Below, one piece after another: positions 10,566 to 17,931 of a stretch of DNA of 64,000 nt. Positions within the stretch are counted from its first letter, which is position 1. Each line of letters opens with the position of its first letter. This DNA is from Postechiella marina. Lineage in GTDB: Bacteria > Bacteroidota > Bacteroidia > Flavobacteriales > Flavobacteriaceae. The position numbers and the translations under genes are program-made. The notes below the pieces were generated by a model. That model saw nothing but the letters and a program-made list of their open reading frames with translations. It did no database searches and had not been told where the DNA came from. The stretch covers positions 434,001-498,000 of the forward strand of contig NZ_BAABCA010000001.1 of NCBI RefSeq assembly GCF_039538365.1. The letters are read 5' to 3'.

Positions 10566-10599
10566 TTCTTAATCTATTAAATTGATCTTGAGACTGAAT

Positions 10600-11139
10600 T
10601 TATGATGGATTTTCCATTTTATAGAAAACTCTATTATGCTCTTTTGTTTTTATAAAAGATTTAATTTGTGCTTCGTTAGGTTTAAAGTAGCACCTTATAA
10701 ATATGTATTTTAAATTATCGAAACCTTTTAATGAAGATAAATCCATTGTATTTTGGATTTCAGAAATAGTATCAAGTGTAATTGTTATTATTTCAATGTT
10801 TTTAAAGTTGTGGTTAGCGGTTTTTAAATAATTAAAAGCGCCTGTTCCTCTTAAAGCTAATTTTTTAGGTTTTCCATCTCCATAAGCCTTTTTTATTTTG
10901 CCATTATTAACATAATAGGTTGTATAAATGTTTTCTATAAGATTGTAAAACTCTACTCTATCTAAACTAGAGCCTTTTTTATACTTCCCTTTATTTACTT
11001 GTCCTTGCGTTTTTGCAATAGTAGCATTGTCTAGTTCATAAATATCTTTTTCTTGCGCGTTTACATGTTTTACAATTACTAATAAAAATAAACATGTAAT
11101 AAGGCTCGACCTTAAGGTTAAAGTTAATTTATTACTCAT
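10600..11139 (-). CDS. Secreted protein of unknown function
   Basis: This 179-residue protein has a clear signal peptide (basic start, hydrophobic SSLITCLFLLVIVKHV, likely cut after VNA) and a mature part with no motif I recognise. The middle is rich in Lys (QVNKGKYKKGS, GKPKKLALRG) and the C-terminal half looks alpha/beta with alternating hydrophobic strands (FKNIEIITITLD, LKYIFIRC). It ends 34 bp before the adhesin start on the same strand, so it may be the first gene of that transcript. I cannot assign a role; a leucine-rich-repeat-like fold is conceivable from the DLSSLKGFDNLKYI stretch but not shown. Confidence 0.75.
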   Translation of the reverse strand: MSNKLTLTLRSSLITCLFLLVIVKHVNAQEKDIYELDNATIAKTQGQVNKGKYKKGSSLDRVEFYNLIENIYTTYYVNNGKIKKAYGDGKPKKLALRGTGAFNYLKTANHNFKNIEIITITLDTISEIQNTMDLSSLKGFDNLKYIFIRCYFKPNEAQIKSFIKTKEHNRVFYKMENPS

Positions 11140-11618
11140 GACATTATCAATTTATATTTTGTTTAACTATATGTTTATGTTTGGCAATGTTTACTAATTA
11201 AATAATTCTTGATTGTATTAGCTATAGTCATATGGTATTATTGACGATAACAAATAATTTACTTGTGTTTTGAGGGAAAAAACAGAGAGGGAGAGCTTGT
11301 AATACGTAGTATTGTTTTTTTTTGAAATTAGATTTGGGGTCATAATTTTCTGTAATTTTAAGGTTAACAAAAAAAAACATATAATAATAGAAAGTCAAAA
11401 ATATGTGGTTAAACACGAATAAACTCGTTAAAAAGAAAAATCTTTCATTTTATCGTGCTTTAGTAATGTTTAATCGGTGCGTGTTGTTTTGTTTATATTT
11501 TTGTCCAGTAAACTTTATCTTTTACCAACAATTATTAATAGCTTTACATTGCAAATAACATGATTTTTATCGATAATAACAACTTTTAATCGATAATAAA
11601 CGCGCTTAATCGAAAAAC
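11140..11618. other. Divergent intergenic region between the adhesin-side gene and sixA
   Basis: About 480 bp carries no convincing gene. It holds a possible plus-strand -7 box TATTTTTG at 11496-11503, a possible minus-strand -7 box (CAAAAATA on the plus strand, 11396-11403), and three ATCGA blocks spaced 20 bp apart just before sixA. Neither box has a convincing -33 partner. Confidence 0.5.
11569..11613 (+). promoter_or_regulatory. Three phased ATCGA direct repeats upstream of sixA
   Basis: ATCGATAATAA occurs at 11569-11579 and again at 11589-11599, and the core ATCGA occurs a third time at 11609-11613, giving an exact 20-bp spacing that ends 5 bp before the sixA ATG. Regular spacing near two helical turns suggests protein binding sites on one DNA face. 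Because a -7-like box lies upstream at 11496, the repeats might instead be in the 5' leader. Function is inferred. Confidence 0.4.
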
Positions 11619-12107
11619 ATGAAAAAGTTAATTATAATAAGACACGCTAAATCATCATGGAAATATGATGTTATAGATCACGAAAGACCATTAAATTCAA
11701 GAGGATTATCAGATAGTGTTTTGATTTCTAGTACTTTGAAGTTTAAAAATATAACAGCAGATCTAGTTATGGTAAGTGACGCTTTTAGAACAAAAGAAAC
11801 TGCAAATATTATTCTCAAGGCATTAAAATTTGATGAAAATAAGGTTATTTTTAATCATGATTTGTATGATTTTGAAGGGCGAAATTTATTGCAGGTTATT
11901 AAAAATTGTGACAAAAGCATAAATACCTTAATGGTTTTTGGTCACAATCACGCGATAACCTCATTTGTAAATACTTATGGTAATAAAATTATAGAAAACG
12001 TACCCACATGCGGAGTAGTGATTATTGATTTTGATATAGATAGTTGGAAGGGTTTAAAAAAAGGCAAAACGGTAGAAACAATTTTTCCTAAAAATTTAAA
12101 AAATTAA
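11619..12107 (+). CDS. sixA: SixA-like histidine phosphatase
   Basis: This 162-residue single-domain protein belongs to the histidine phosphatase superfamily. The catalytic RHAK motif is at residues 8-11 (R8, H9), a SDAFRTKET helix is near 53-61, and the second catalytic His is in FGHNH (109-111). Length and motifs fit SixA, which removes phosphate from phosphohistidine on phosphotransfer proteins. In Bacteroidota the gene often lies beside polyphosphate genes, as here with ppk1 220 bp downstream. The exact substrate cannot be told from sequence. Confidence 0.85.
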   Translation: MKKLIIIRHAKSSWKYDVIDHERPLNSRGLSDSVLISSTLKFKNITADLVMVSDAFRTKETANIILKALKFDENKVIFNHDLYDFEGRNLLQVIKNCDKSINTLMVFGHNHAITSFVNTYGNKIIENVPTCGVVIIDFDIDSWKGLKKGKTVETIFPKNLKN

Positions 12108-12293
12108 AAAGCACTTTTAGTAAAAAAATGTTGATGTTAACTAATCATCATTAGTAGGTTAATTTATCAATTAAAAGCCTTTGTTTTTGGTGGTTTGTTA
12201 AATATTTTGTGTAACAAAATAGGCGTAAAAACCTAAAATAATTGAATTAAAAAAAATACATTTTATTAGATTTAAATTTCAATTTAAATAGAA

Positions 12294-12301
12294 TATATTT
12301 G
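12294..12301 (+). promoter_or_regulatory. Candidate -7 box for ppk1-ppx
   Basis: TATATTTG matches the Bacteroidota -7 consensus TAnnTTTG exactly and sits 28 bp before the ppk1 ATG, which would give a leader of about 20 nt. No good -33 TTTG was found at the usual distance. Confidence 0.5.
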
Positions 12302-12329
12302 TTTTTAGATTATGAAAATAAAATAAATA

Positions 12330-14390
12330 ATGATCAAAGCCGAAAACCAAAACAACCAGTATATAAACAGAGAAATTAGTTGGTTACAATTTAATGGAAG
12401 AGTTCTACAAGAAGCTTCAGACAAAGATGTACCTTTAATAGAACGTTTAAGATTTCTTGGAATTTTTTCTAATAATTTAGATGAGTTTTTTAAGGTAAGA
12501 TATGCAACAGTTAAACGAATTGTTGATGCAGGAAAAGGAGGGAAAAATGAGTTAGGAGGTATTAGGGCAAAAGAATTATTAGCCATAATAACAAAAAAAG
12601 TTATTGAGCAACAAAGCGAGAGTTTAAATATTCTTAATAGCATAAAAGACGCCTTAGAGGGAGAAAACATTTATGTTATTAACGAGACGCAAATCGATAA
12701 TTACCATCATAATTTTATTAAAAAATATTTTATAGAAGATGTAAGCCCTGCATTGGTAACCATTATTTTAAACGATATGGTAGAGCTTCCTAATTTAAAG
12801 GATAGTGGTGCTTATTTGGCGGTAAGAATTTTAATGAATGATGATACTAAGCAATTTGCTTTAATAGAAATACCAAAAAATATAAATCGCTTTGTAGAGT
12901 TACCTATGCAAGGAGACAAGAATTATATTATAATGATAGACGATTTAATTCGTTATTGTTTAAGCGATATTTTTAATATTTTCGATTATAAGAGTATTAG
13001 CGCTCACATGATAAAAATTACGCGTGATGGTGAATTGGATTTTGAAAGTGATTTAAGTAAAAGTTTTATGGATAAAATCTCTGATAGTGTAAAACACAGG
13101 CAAGTTGGAGACCCTGTACGTTTTGTATACGATAAAACCATAAACGATGATACATTAGAGTATTTAATGTCTAAAATGGGAATAGATCAAACAGATAGTA
13201 TTATTCCTGGTGGACGTTACCATAATAGAAGAGATTATATGGGGTTTCCTAGTTTAGGACGCAAAAACCTTATGTACGATAAAATGCAAGCCTTACCAGT
13301 AAAAGGGTTAAGCTTAGAAAGTAGTATTTTTGATGCTATTTCGCAGAAAGATTATTTGCTATATGCGCCATATCACACCTTTTCGTATGTTGTAAAGTTT
13401 TTAAGAGAAGCAGCCTTAGATCCTAAGGTAAAAAACATAAAGATTACAATATACCGTTTAGCTCAAATTTCGCATATTGCAAGTGCTTTAATAAATGCAG
13501 CCATAAACGGAAAAACAGTAACCGTTTCTATAGAGTTAAGAGCAAGGTTTGATGAGCAAGCAAATATCGATTATGCTCAACAAATGGAAAACGAAGGTGT
13601 TAATCTTATTTTTGGAGTACAAGGACTAAAAGTACACAGTAAAATGTGTGTTGTAGAGCGAGAAGAAGGAAAAAAAATAAAACGCTATGGCTTTTTAAGT
13701 ACAGGTAACTTTAACGAATCCACAGCAAAAATATATACAGATTATACCTTGTTTACTTCAAACCAGAGTATACTTAAAGATGTAAATAAGATTTTTAGTT
13801 TCTTTGATACTAATTACAAAATATACAGATATAAGCACTTAATTACTTCTCCGCATTACACACAAAGTTCTGTTTTTAAATTAATAGACAAAGAAATAAA
13901 TAAAGTAAAACAAGGTAAAGAAGGATTTATTCGTTTAAAAATGAATAGTATATCTAGCTATAAAATGATAGATAAACTTTATGAAGCTAGTAGAGGCGGA
14001 GTAAAAATTCAAATGATAGTTAGAGGTATTTGTTGCTTAATTCCGGGAGTAGAAGGAATGAGCGAAAATATTGAAGTTATAAGTGTTATAGATAAGTTTT
14101 TAGAGCACACCAGACTTTATGCTTTTGGTAAGGGTGAAGAAGCAAAACTTTATATTTCTTCTGCCGATTGGATGACAAGAAATATAGATAATAGAGTAGA
14201 GGTAAGTTGCCCTATTTACGACGAAGATGTAAAACAAGAAATATTGGATACTTTTAACATTTGTTGGAGCGACAATGTTAAAGCTAGGCTTCTAAACACA
14301 GATATAGAAAATGAATACAAAATAGATAACAAGCCTAAAGTAAGATCTCAAACCGCTATTTACGATTATTATTTAAATAAGAATGTTTAA
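12330..14390 (+). CDS. ppk1: Polyphosphate kinase 1
   Basis: This 686-residue protein has the full PPK1 layout: an N-domain opening with YINREISWLQFNGRVLQEA, a head domain, and two phospholipase-D-like catalytic domains. The first carries VHSKMCVVER with the conserved His and LSTGNFNE; the second carries YISSADWMTRNIDNRVE. Length is normal for the family. The enzyme reversibly transfers the ATP gamma-phosphate to polyphosphate, with an autophosphorylated His. It is followed 3 bp later by ppx, so synthesis and breakdown enzymes are probably made from one transcript starting at the TATATTTG box at 12294. Confidence 0.97.
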   Translation: MIKAENQNNQYINREISWLQFNGRVLQEASDKDVPLIERLRFLGIFSNNLDEFFKVRYATVKRIVDAGKGGKNELGGIRAKELLAIITKKVIEQQSESLNILNSIKDALEGENIYVINETQIDNYHHNFIKKYFIEDVSPALVTIILNDMVELPNLKDSGAYLAVRILMNDDTKQFALIEIPKNINRFVELPMQGDKNYIIMIDDLIRYCLSDIFNIFDYKSISAHMIKITRDGELDFESDLSKSFMDKISDSVKHRQVGDPVRFVYDKTINDDTLEYLMSKMGIDQTDSIIPGGRYHNRRDYMGFPSLGRKNLMYDKMQALPVKGLSLESSIFDAISQKDYLLYAPYHTFSYVVKFLREAALDPKVKNIKITIYRLAQISHIASALINAAINGKTVTVSIELRARFDEQANIDYAQQMENEGVNLIFGVQGLKVHSKMCVVEREEGKKIKRYGFLSTGNFNESTAKIYTDYTLFTSNQSILKDVNKIFSFFDTNYKIYRYKHLITSPHYTQSSVFKLIDKEINKVKQGKEGFIRLKMNSISSYKMIDKLYEASRGGVKIQMIVRGICCLIPGVEGMSENIEVISVIDKFLEHTRLYAFGKGEEAKLYISSADWMTRNIDNRVEVSCPIYDEDVKQEILDTFNICWSDNVKARLLNTDIENEYKIDNKPKVRSQTAIYDYYLNKNV

Positions 14391-14393
14391 TAT

Positions 14394-15299
14394 ATGCTTT
14401 CAATAAAAAAATACGCAGCCATAGATATTGGCTCTAATGCAGTACGTTTACTAATTTCTAATATTATAGAAGAAAAAGGTAAACCGGTACAATTTAAAAA
14501 AAACTCATTAGTTCGTGTGCCTATTCGTTTAGGAGCAGACGTATTTTTAAAAAATAAAATATCTAAAGAAAACACACAAAGAATTTTAGATACCATGTTA
14601 GCCTTTAGGCTTTTAATGAAATCGCATAAAGTAGTTAAGTATAAAGCGTGTGCAACATCTGCCATGCGCGAATCAGAAAATGGAAAGAAACTAGTAGAAA
14701 GGGTCTTAAATGAATCTGGAATTAGTATAGATATAATTGGAGGCGAAGAAGAAGCAGCTATAATAGCAGCAACCGATTTAAACAAGTTTATAGATCCAAA
14801 TAAAACCTATTTATATGTAGATGTGGGTGGTGGAAGCACAGAGTTTACAGTAATAGATAAAGGTATACAAGTAGCATCAAAATCTTTTAAAATAGGTACC
14901 GTAAGGTTGCTTAACGATATGGTGAAGCAAGAATACTGGAAGGAATTAGAGCAATGGATAAAAGAAAAAACAAACCAATACGATAAAATTAGTGTTTTAG
15001 GTTCTGGAGGTAATATTAATAAAATATTTAAGTTATCTGGTAAGTCTATGGGTAAGCCATTAACTTTCTTTTACTTAACATCTTATTATAATATGCTTCA
15101 AACTTATTCTTACGAAGAGCGTATTACAGAATTGGGTTTAAATCAAGATAGAGCAGATGTTATAATTCCAGCAATGCGCATTTATTTGTCTGCAATGAAA
15201 TGGAGTAGTTCTAAGCACATATATGTTCCAAAAATAGGATTGGCAGATGGTATAATAAAAAGTATATTTTACGACACTGTTTCTAGTAATACACAGTAA
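14394..15299 (+). CDS. ppx: Exopolyphosphatase, Ppx/GppA family
   Basis: This 301-residue protein of the ASKHA fold has the phosphate-1 motif AAIDIGSNAVRLLIS (residues 7-21), YLYVDVGGGSTEFTV in the middle and a late ILGSGGNI-type loop (LGSGGNINK). It hydrolyses terminal phosphates of polyphosphate or, in GppA-like members, pppGpp. The short length lacks the C-terminal HD-like extension of E. coli Ppx, as is common in Bacteroidota. It starts 3 bp after ppk1 ends, which supports translational coupling and a polyphosphate role. Confidence 0.92.
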   Translation: MLSIKKYAAIDIGSNAVRLLISNIIEEKGKPVQFKKNSLVRVPIRLGADVFLKNKISKENTQRILDTMLAFRLLMKSHKVVKYKACATSAMRESENGKKLVERVLNESGISIDIIGGEEEAAIIAATDLNKFIDPNKTYLYVDVGGGSTEFTVIDKGIQVASKSFKIGTVRLLNDMVKQEYWKELEQWIKEKTNQYDKISVLGSGGNINKIFKLSGKSMGKPLTFFYLTSYYNMLQTYSYEERITELGLNQDRADVIIPAMRIYLSAMKWSSSKHIYVPKIGLADGIIKSIFYDTVSSNTQ

Positions 15300-15489
15300 A
15301 ATATTGCTTTTTACCCTTTATAATTGTTCTTTTTTAATTTTATAATATATATTCGTACATATATAATTACTAGATAATTATACCCTAAATCTATTAAAAT
15401 GAAATTAGCATAACCTAGTTCTCTTCTATTTATGGAAGCTTTTTAATATGCATATAACATTATTTTATTTACGATTAATAAAGAAAAAG

Positions 15490-16023
15490 ATGAAAAAAAT
15501 ATTACTATTAGCTTTATTTCTTGGTGTTTCAATTCAAGGCTTTTCTCAAAAAGGAATGTATGGTATTCGTGGTGGTTACAATATTTCTAATTTGAATTTT
15601 GAAGAAGGAAAAAGCTCAAATATAGAGAATAAACATAGAAACAGTTTTTATATAGGATGCTTTGGAGATTTTAAATTATCTGAAAAAGTATCTATTGTTC
15701 CAGAATTACAGTTTTCTGCTGAAGGTGCTAAAGATGAAAGATTACATTTAGATTATATTCAAGCTCCAATTCTTTTTAAATTAAAAATAAGCCCGAAAAT
15801 TCGATTAGCAGCAGGGCCACAAATAAGCTTAAAGTCTTATAAATACGAAGACGGTGTAAAAAACTTTGCTTATTCTGGTGTTGGAGGTGTAGAGTATAAA
15901 TTAACAGAAATGTTGTTTATTGATTTGCGATATACTTTAGGGATGTCTAATATCTTTGACGAGCATTTAATTACAGAAGCAAAGAACACAAATATTCAAT
16001 TTGGAGTTGGTTACCAATTCTAA
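15490..16023 (+). CDS. Small outer-membrane beta-barrel protein
   Basis: I chose the ATG at 15490 because the protein then opens with a textbook signal peptide (MKKILLLALFLGVSIQGFSQ); an in-frame ATG at 15448 would add 14 residues in front. The mature part of about 157 residues is a porin-like barrel: GIRGGYNISNL at the start, repeated strands with aromatic girdles, and a C-terminal Phe in FGVGYQF, as expected for BAM substrates. It resembles the Bacteroidota PorT/OMP_b-brl group. The specific role is unknown. It stands alone and ends at a bidirectional terminator facing miaE. Confidence 0.85.
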   Translation: MKKILLLALFLGVSIQGFSQKGMYGIRGGYNISNLNFEEGKSSNIENKHRNSFYIGCFGDFKLSEKVSIVPELQFSAEGAKDERLHLDYIQAPILFKLKISPKIRLAAGPQISLKSYKYEDGVKNFAYSGVGGVEYKLTEMLFIDLRYTLGMSNIFDEHLITEAKNTNIQFGVGYQF

Positions 16024-16042
16024 AAGCTAAAATATAAAAAAC

Positions 16043-16077
16043 AAAAAAAGCTCTATTATTATAATAGAGCTTTTTTT
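16043..16077. terminator. Bidirectional terminator
   Basis: The inverted repeat AGCTCTATTAT / ATAATAGAGCT is flanked by A and T runs on both sides, between the convergent OMP gene and miaE. Confidence 0.9.
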
Positions 16078-16079
16078 GT

Positions 16080-16661
16080 TTAACCGTGTATAGATTCGCT
16101 TTTACTAAGGTTTTTCATAATTTCGGCTTCAAACTCTAAAAGAGCTTGCCACTTAGTGTCTACCTCTTTTTTATCTCCATATTGTCTAGCAAAGCCTAAA
16201 AACATGGTGTAATGGTTGGCCTCACTTACCATTAGGTTTCTGTAAAACTCTGCCAATTCTTTATCTTCTAATTCTTCCGATAGTAGTCTAAAACGTTCAC
16301 AACTTCTAGCCTCAATTAAGGCAGCATAAAGTAACCTGTGTACTAATTGGTTAGTTCTGCTTCCTCCTTTAGGAAAAAACGTTATTAATTGTAAAACATA
16401 ATCGTCTCGACGGTCTCTTCCTAAGGTCCAACCTCGCTCTAAAATTTTATCGTGAACCATTTTAAAGTGACTTATTTCTTCTTTAACCAAAGCAGTCATT
16501 TCCTGTACTAAATCAGAATATTCAGGGAAACTAACAATTAAAGAAATAGCAGTACTTGCTGCTTTTTGTTCGCAAAAGGCATGATCTGTTAATATTTCTT
16601 CAATATTTTTTTCTACAATATTTACCCATCGTGGGTCTGTTGGAAGTTTTAGTCCTAGCAT
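16080..16661 (-). CDS. miaE: tRNA-(ms2io6A)-hydroxylase-like protein (MiaE)
   Basis: This 193-residue ferritin-like diiron protein has candidate iron ligands in the usual places: Glu31, E62-x-x-H65 (EEISHF), Glu117 (EARSCERF) and E147-x-x-H150 (SEANHY). MiaE hydroxylates the isopentenyl group at tRNA position 37. The gene is last in a minus-strand series dnaX, lipoprotein, miaE with gaps of about 10 bp, and ends at the shared hairpin. Assignment rests on the family-specific LGRDRRDDYV and ARSCERFRLL segments. Confidence 0.88.
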   Translation of the reverse strand: MLGLKLPTDPRWVNIVEKNIEEILTDHAFCEQKAASTAISLIVSFPEYSDLVQEMTALVKEEISHFKMVHDKILERGWTLGRDRRDDYVLQLITFFPKGGSRTNQLVHRLLYAALIEARSCERFRLLSEELEDKELAEFYRNLMVSEANHYTMFLGFARQYGDKKEVDTKWQALLEFEAEIMKNLSKSESIHG

Positions 16662-16671
16662 AATTATAATA

Positions 16672-17271
16672 TTAAATGGGGTAGCTCTTGGTGGTGTGCA
16701 TAGTATATTTGCCTGTTTTATCTATATGCAGGTTTATTCTAAAGTCTAATTCGTGATTAGGGTTGTAAGCATTTATACTAAAATAGATTGCTTTTTTATT
16801 TGTTATAAATGTTTTTTGGTCTAGATTTAAATCTCTTATAATTAAATCGTCTTTGCCTATTTTGGTAAGTATGTTGGTATTATTTTTTAAAAAAGCTGTG
16901 TCTATATCATTATCAAAAATTAGCTCATCTTTATAATATAATTGTAGTTTTACTATGCTTTTTCTGTAATATAAACTTTTAGTTAATTGGTTATTTGTAT
17001 TTTGTTTTAAAATAGCTTGATCCATATTAGCAGAAGACATAATTTTAAATTTAAAGTGGTTACTTAAAATTGTATCTGTTACTGTAATTTTATTTTCTTG
17101 AGGTATAAAACTAGCTGTTTCTATAGGAGTAATAGAATTTTTAAATCTAGAAACAGATTGATTTAATAGGTCCTTTTTATATTTTTTACTATCGCAGCTG
17201 CTAGCTATGCCTAAAACCATAATTAAAAATAAAAGGATTAATTTATTCATAATAAGGATTAATTTATTCAT
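16672..17271 (-). CDS. Lipoprotein of unknown function
   Basis: The protein has an N-terminal lipoprotein signal with lipobox GIASSC. Two in-frame starts occur because a 21-bp segment is tandemly duplicated over the start: ATG at 17271 and ATG at 17250. The shorter form (192 residues, MNKLILLFLIMVLGIASSC) is the more natural lipoprotein signal. The mature region is beta-rich (VKLQLYYKDELIFDND, AIYFSINAYN, FRINLHID) and matches no family I recognise. It lies 9 bp after the dnaX stop and 10 bp before miaE, so it is probably in their operon. Confidence 0.8.
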   Translation of the reverse strand: MNKLILIMNKLILLFLIMVLGIASSCDSKKYKKDLLNQSVSRFKNSITPIETASFIPQENKITVTDTILSNHFKFKIMSSANMDQAILKQNTNNQLTKSLYYRKSIVKLQLYYKDELIFDNDIDTAFLKNNTNILTKIGKDDLIIRDLNLDQKTFITNKKAIYFSINAYNPNHELDFRINLHIDKTGKYTMHTTKSYPI

Positions 17272-17274
17272 AAT
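17233..17274. repeat. Perfect 21-bp tandem duplication over a start codon
   Basis: The 21-bp unit beginning AAGGATTAATTTATTCAT occurs at 17233-17253 and again at 17254-17274 without mismatch. Each copy contains a reverse-strand ATG and its upstream context, creating two in-frame starts for the lipoprotein gene. Confidence 0.95.
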
Positions 17275-17280
17275 AAAGAA

Positions 17281-17931
17281 TTATAGAACATCTAAATCAA
17301 ATGTGCGTCTTAAAAGTTCTAAATTAGGATTTTTTTCTTTTAACATTTCAAATTTATCTGCTGTAGTGTAAGCGTATTGTTTTTCTAAAACTTCGTTTAT
17401 GGTAATAGAAAGGTTTACGTTATAGTTGTTTACAGATTTTCTAAGGTAATTCATTAAATCGTATTGTTGGCGTTCCAATTCTACCTTATTTGTTTCGTTA
17501 GGGTATTCTAAATGTATTGTTGTTCCTTTTACTTTAGGTACAGCCATAGATAAAATAGAGGCTAAGTTATGTTTGCCTTGCTCTATTAATATTTCTGTAA
17601 ATTTATGCCAATGTGCTATTAAATCTTCTGGATCGAAATCTTCTGTTGGTAAGTTTTCTTCTTCAACAACAACGTCCATTTGTTTAATTTGATGCGCTTT
17701 TTTGGCGCGAATACTACTAAGAGATAGTCCGGAAGATCGTCTTTCGTTTTGTTTTAATATAATTTTTTTTGGCGTACTGTTAGAAAACTGACTTGTGTTT
17801 TTTGTAGCAGTATTTGTTTCTTCTTTTTTCTCTACTTCTTGGGCATCTTCTTTTCTAGCAACATTAACTGGTACAGGGGTAATGCCTTTCTTTTTAAAAT
17901 AAGAAGCTGGTATTATGTAATGTTTGCTATT
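17281..17931 (-). CDS. dnaX: DnaX tau-specific C-terminal extension, read in the -1 frame
   Basis: From the A-run at 17930-17941 the -1 frame is open for 216 residues to the stop at 17281. It gives a Lys/Asn/Ser-rich linker (NSKHYIIPASYFKKKG, then KIILKQNERRSSGLSLSS) and, from a Met at 17679, a helical C-terminal domain (DPEDLIAHWHKFTEILIEQGKH, then a strand TTIHLEYPN) like the tau domain that contacts polymerase alpha and helicase. This continues the upstream dnaX frame only if a -1 slip occurs, giving tau of about 573 residues. No start codon with a convincing ribosome site was noted at 17679, so separate translation seems less likely. Confidence 0.82.
   Translation of the reverse strand, partial: NSKHYIIPASYFKKKGITPVPVNVARKEDAQEVEKKEETNTATKNTSQFSNSTPKKIILKQNERRSSGLSLSSIRAKKAHQIKQMDVVVEEENLPTEDFDPEDLIAHWHKFTEILIEQGKHNLASILSMAVPKVKGTTIHLEYPNETNKVELERQQYDLMNYLRKSVNNYNVNLSITINEVLEKQYAYTTADKFEMLKEKNPNLELLRRTFDLDVL

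Noticed and set aside
11228..11416. 62-residue minus-strand open frame in the sixA upstream region
   Set aside because: Low-complexity, rich in Phe/Tyr/Asn/Lys as expected of random AT-rich DNA, with no start context or family likeness.
17281..17679. The dnaX C-terminal part as a separate gene starting at 17679
   Set aside because: The frame is continuously open upstream to the A12 run and the linker is tau-like, so it is better explained as an extension reached by slippage.
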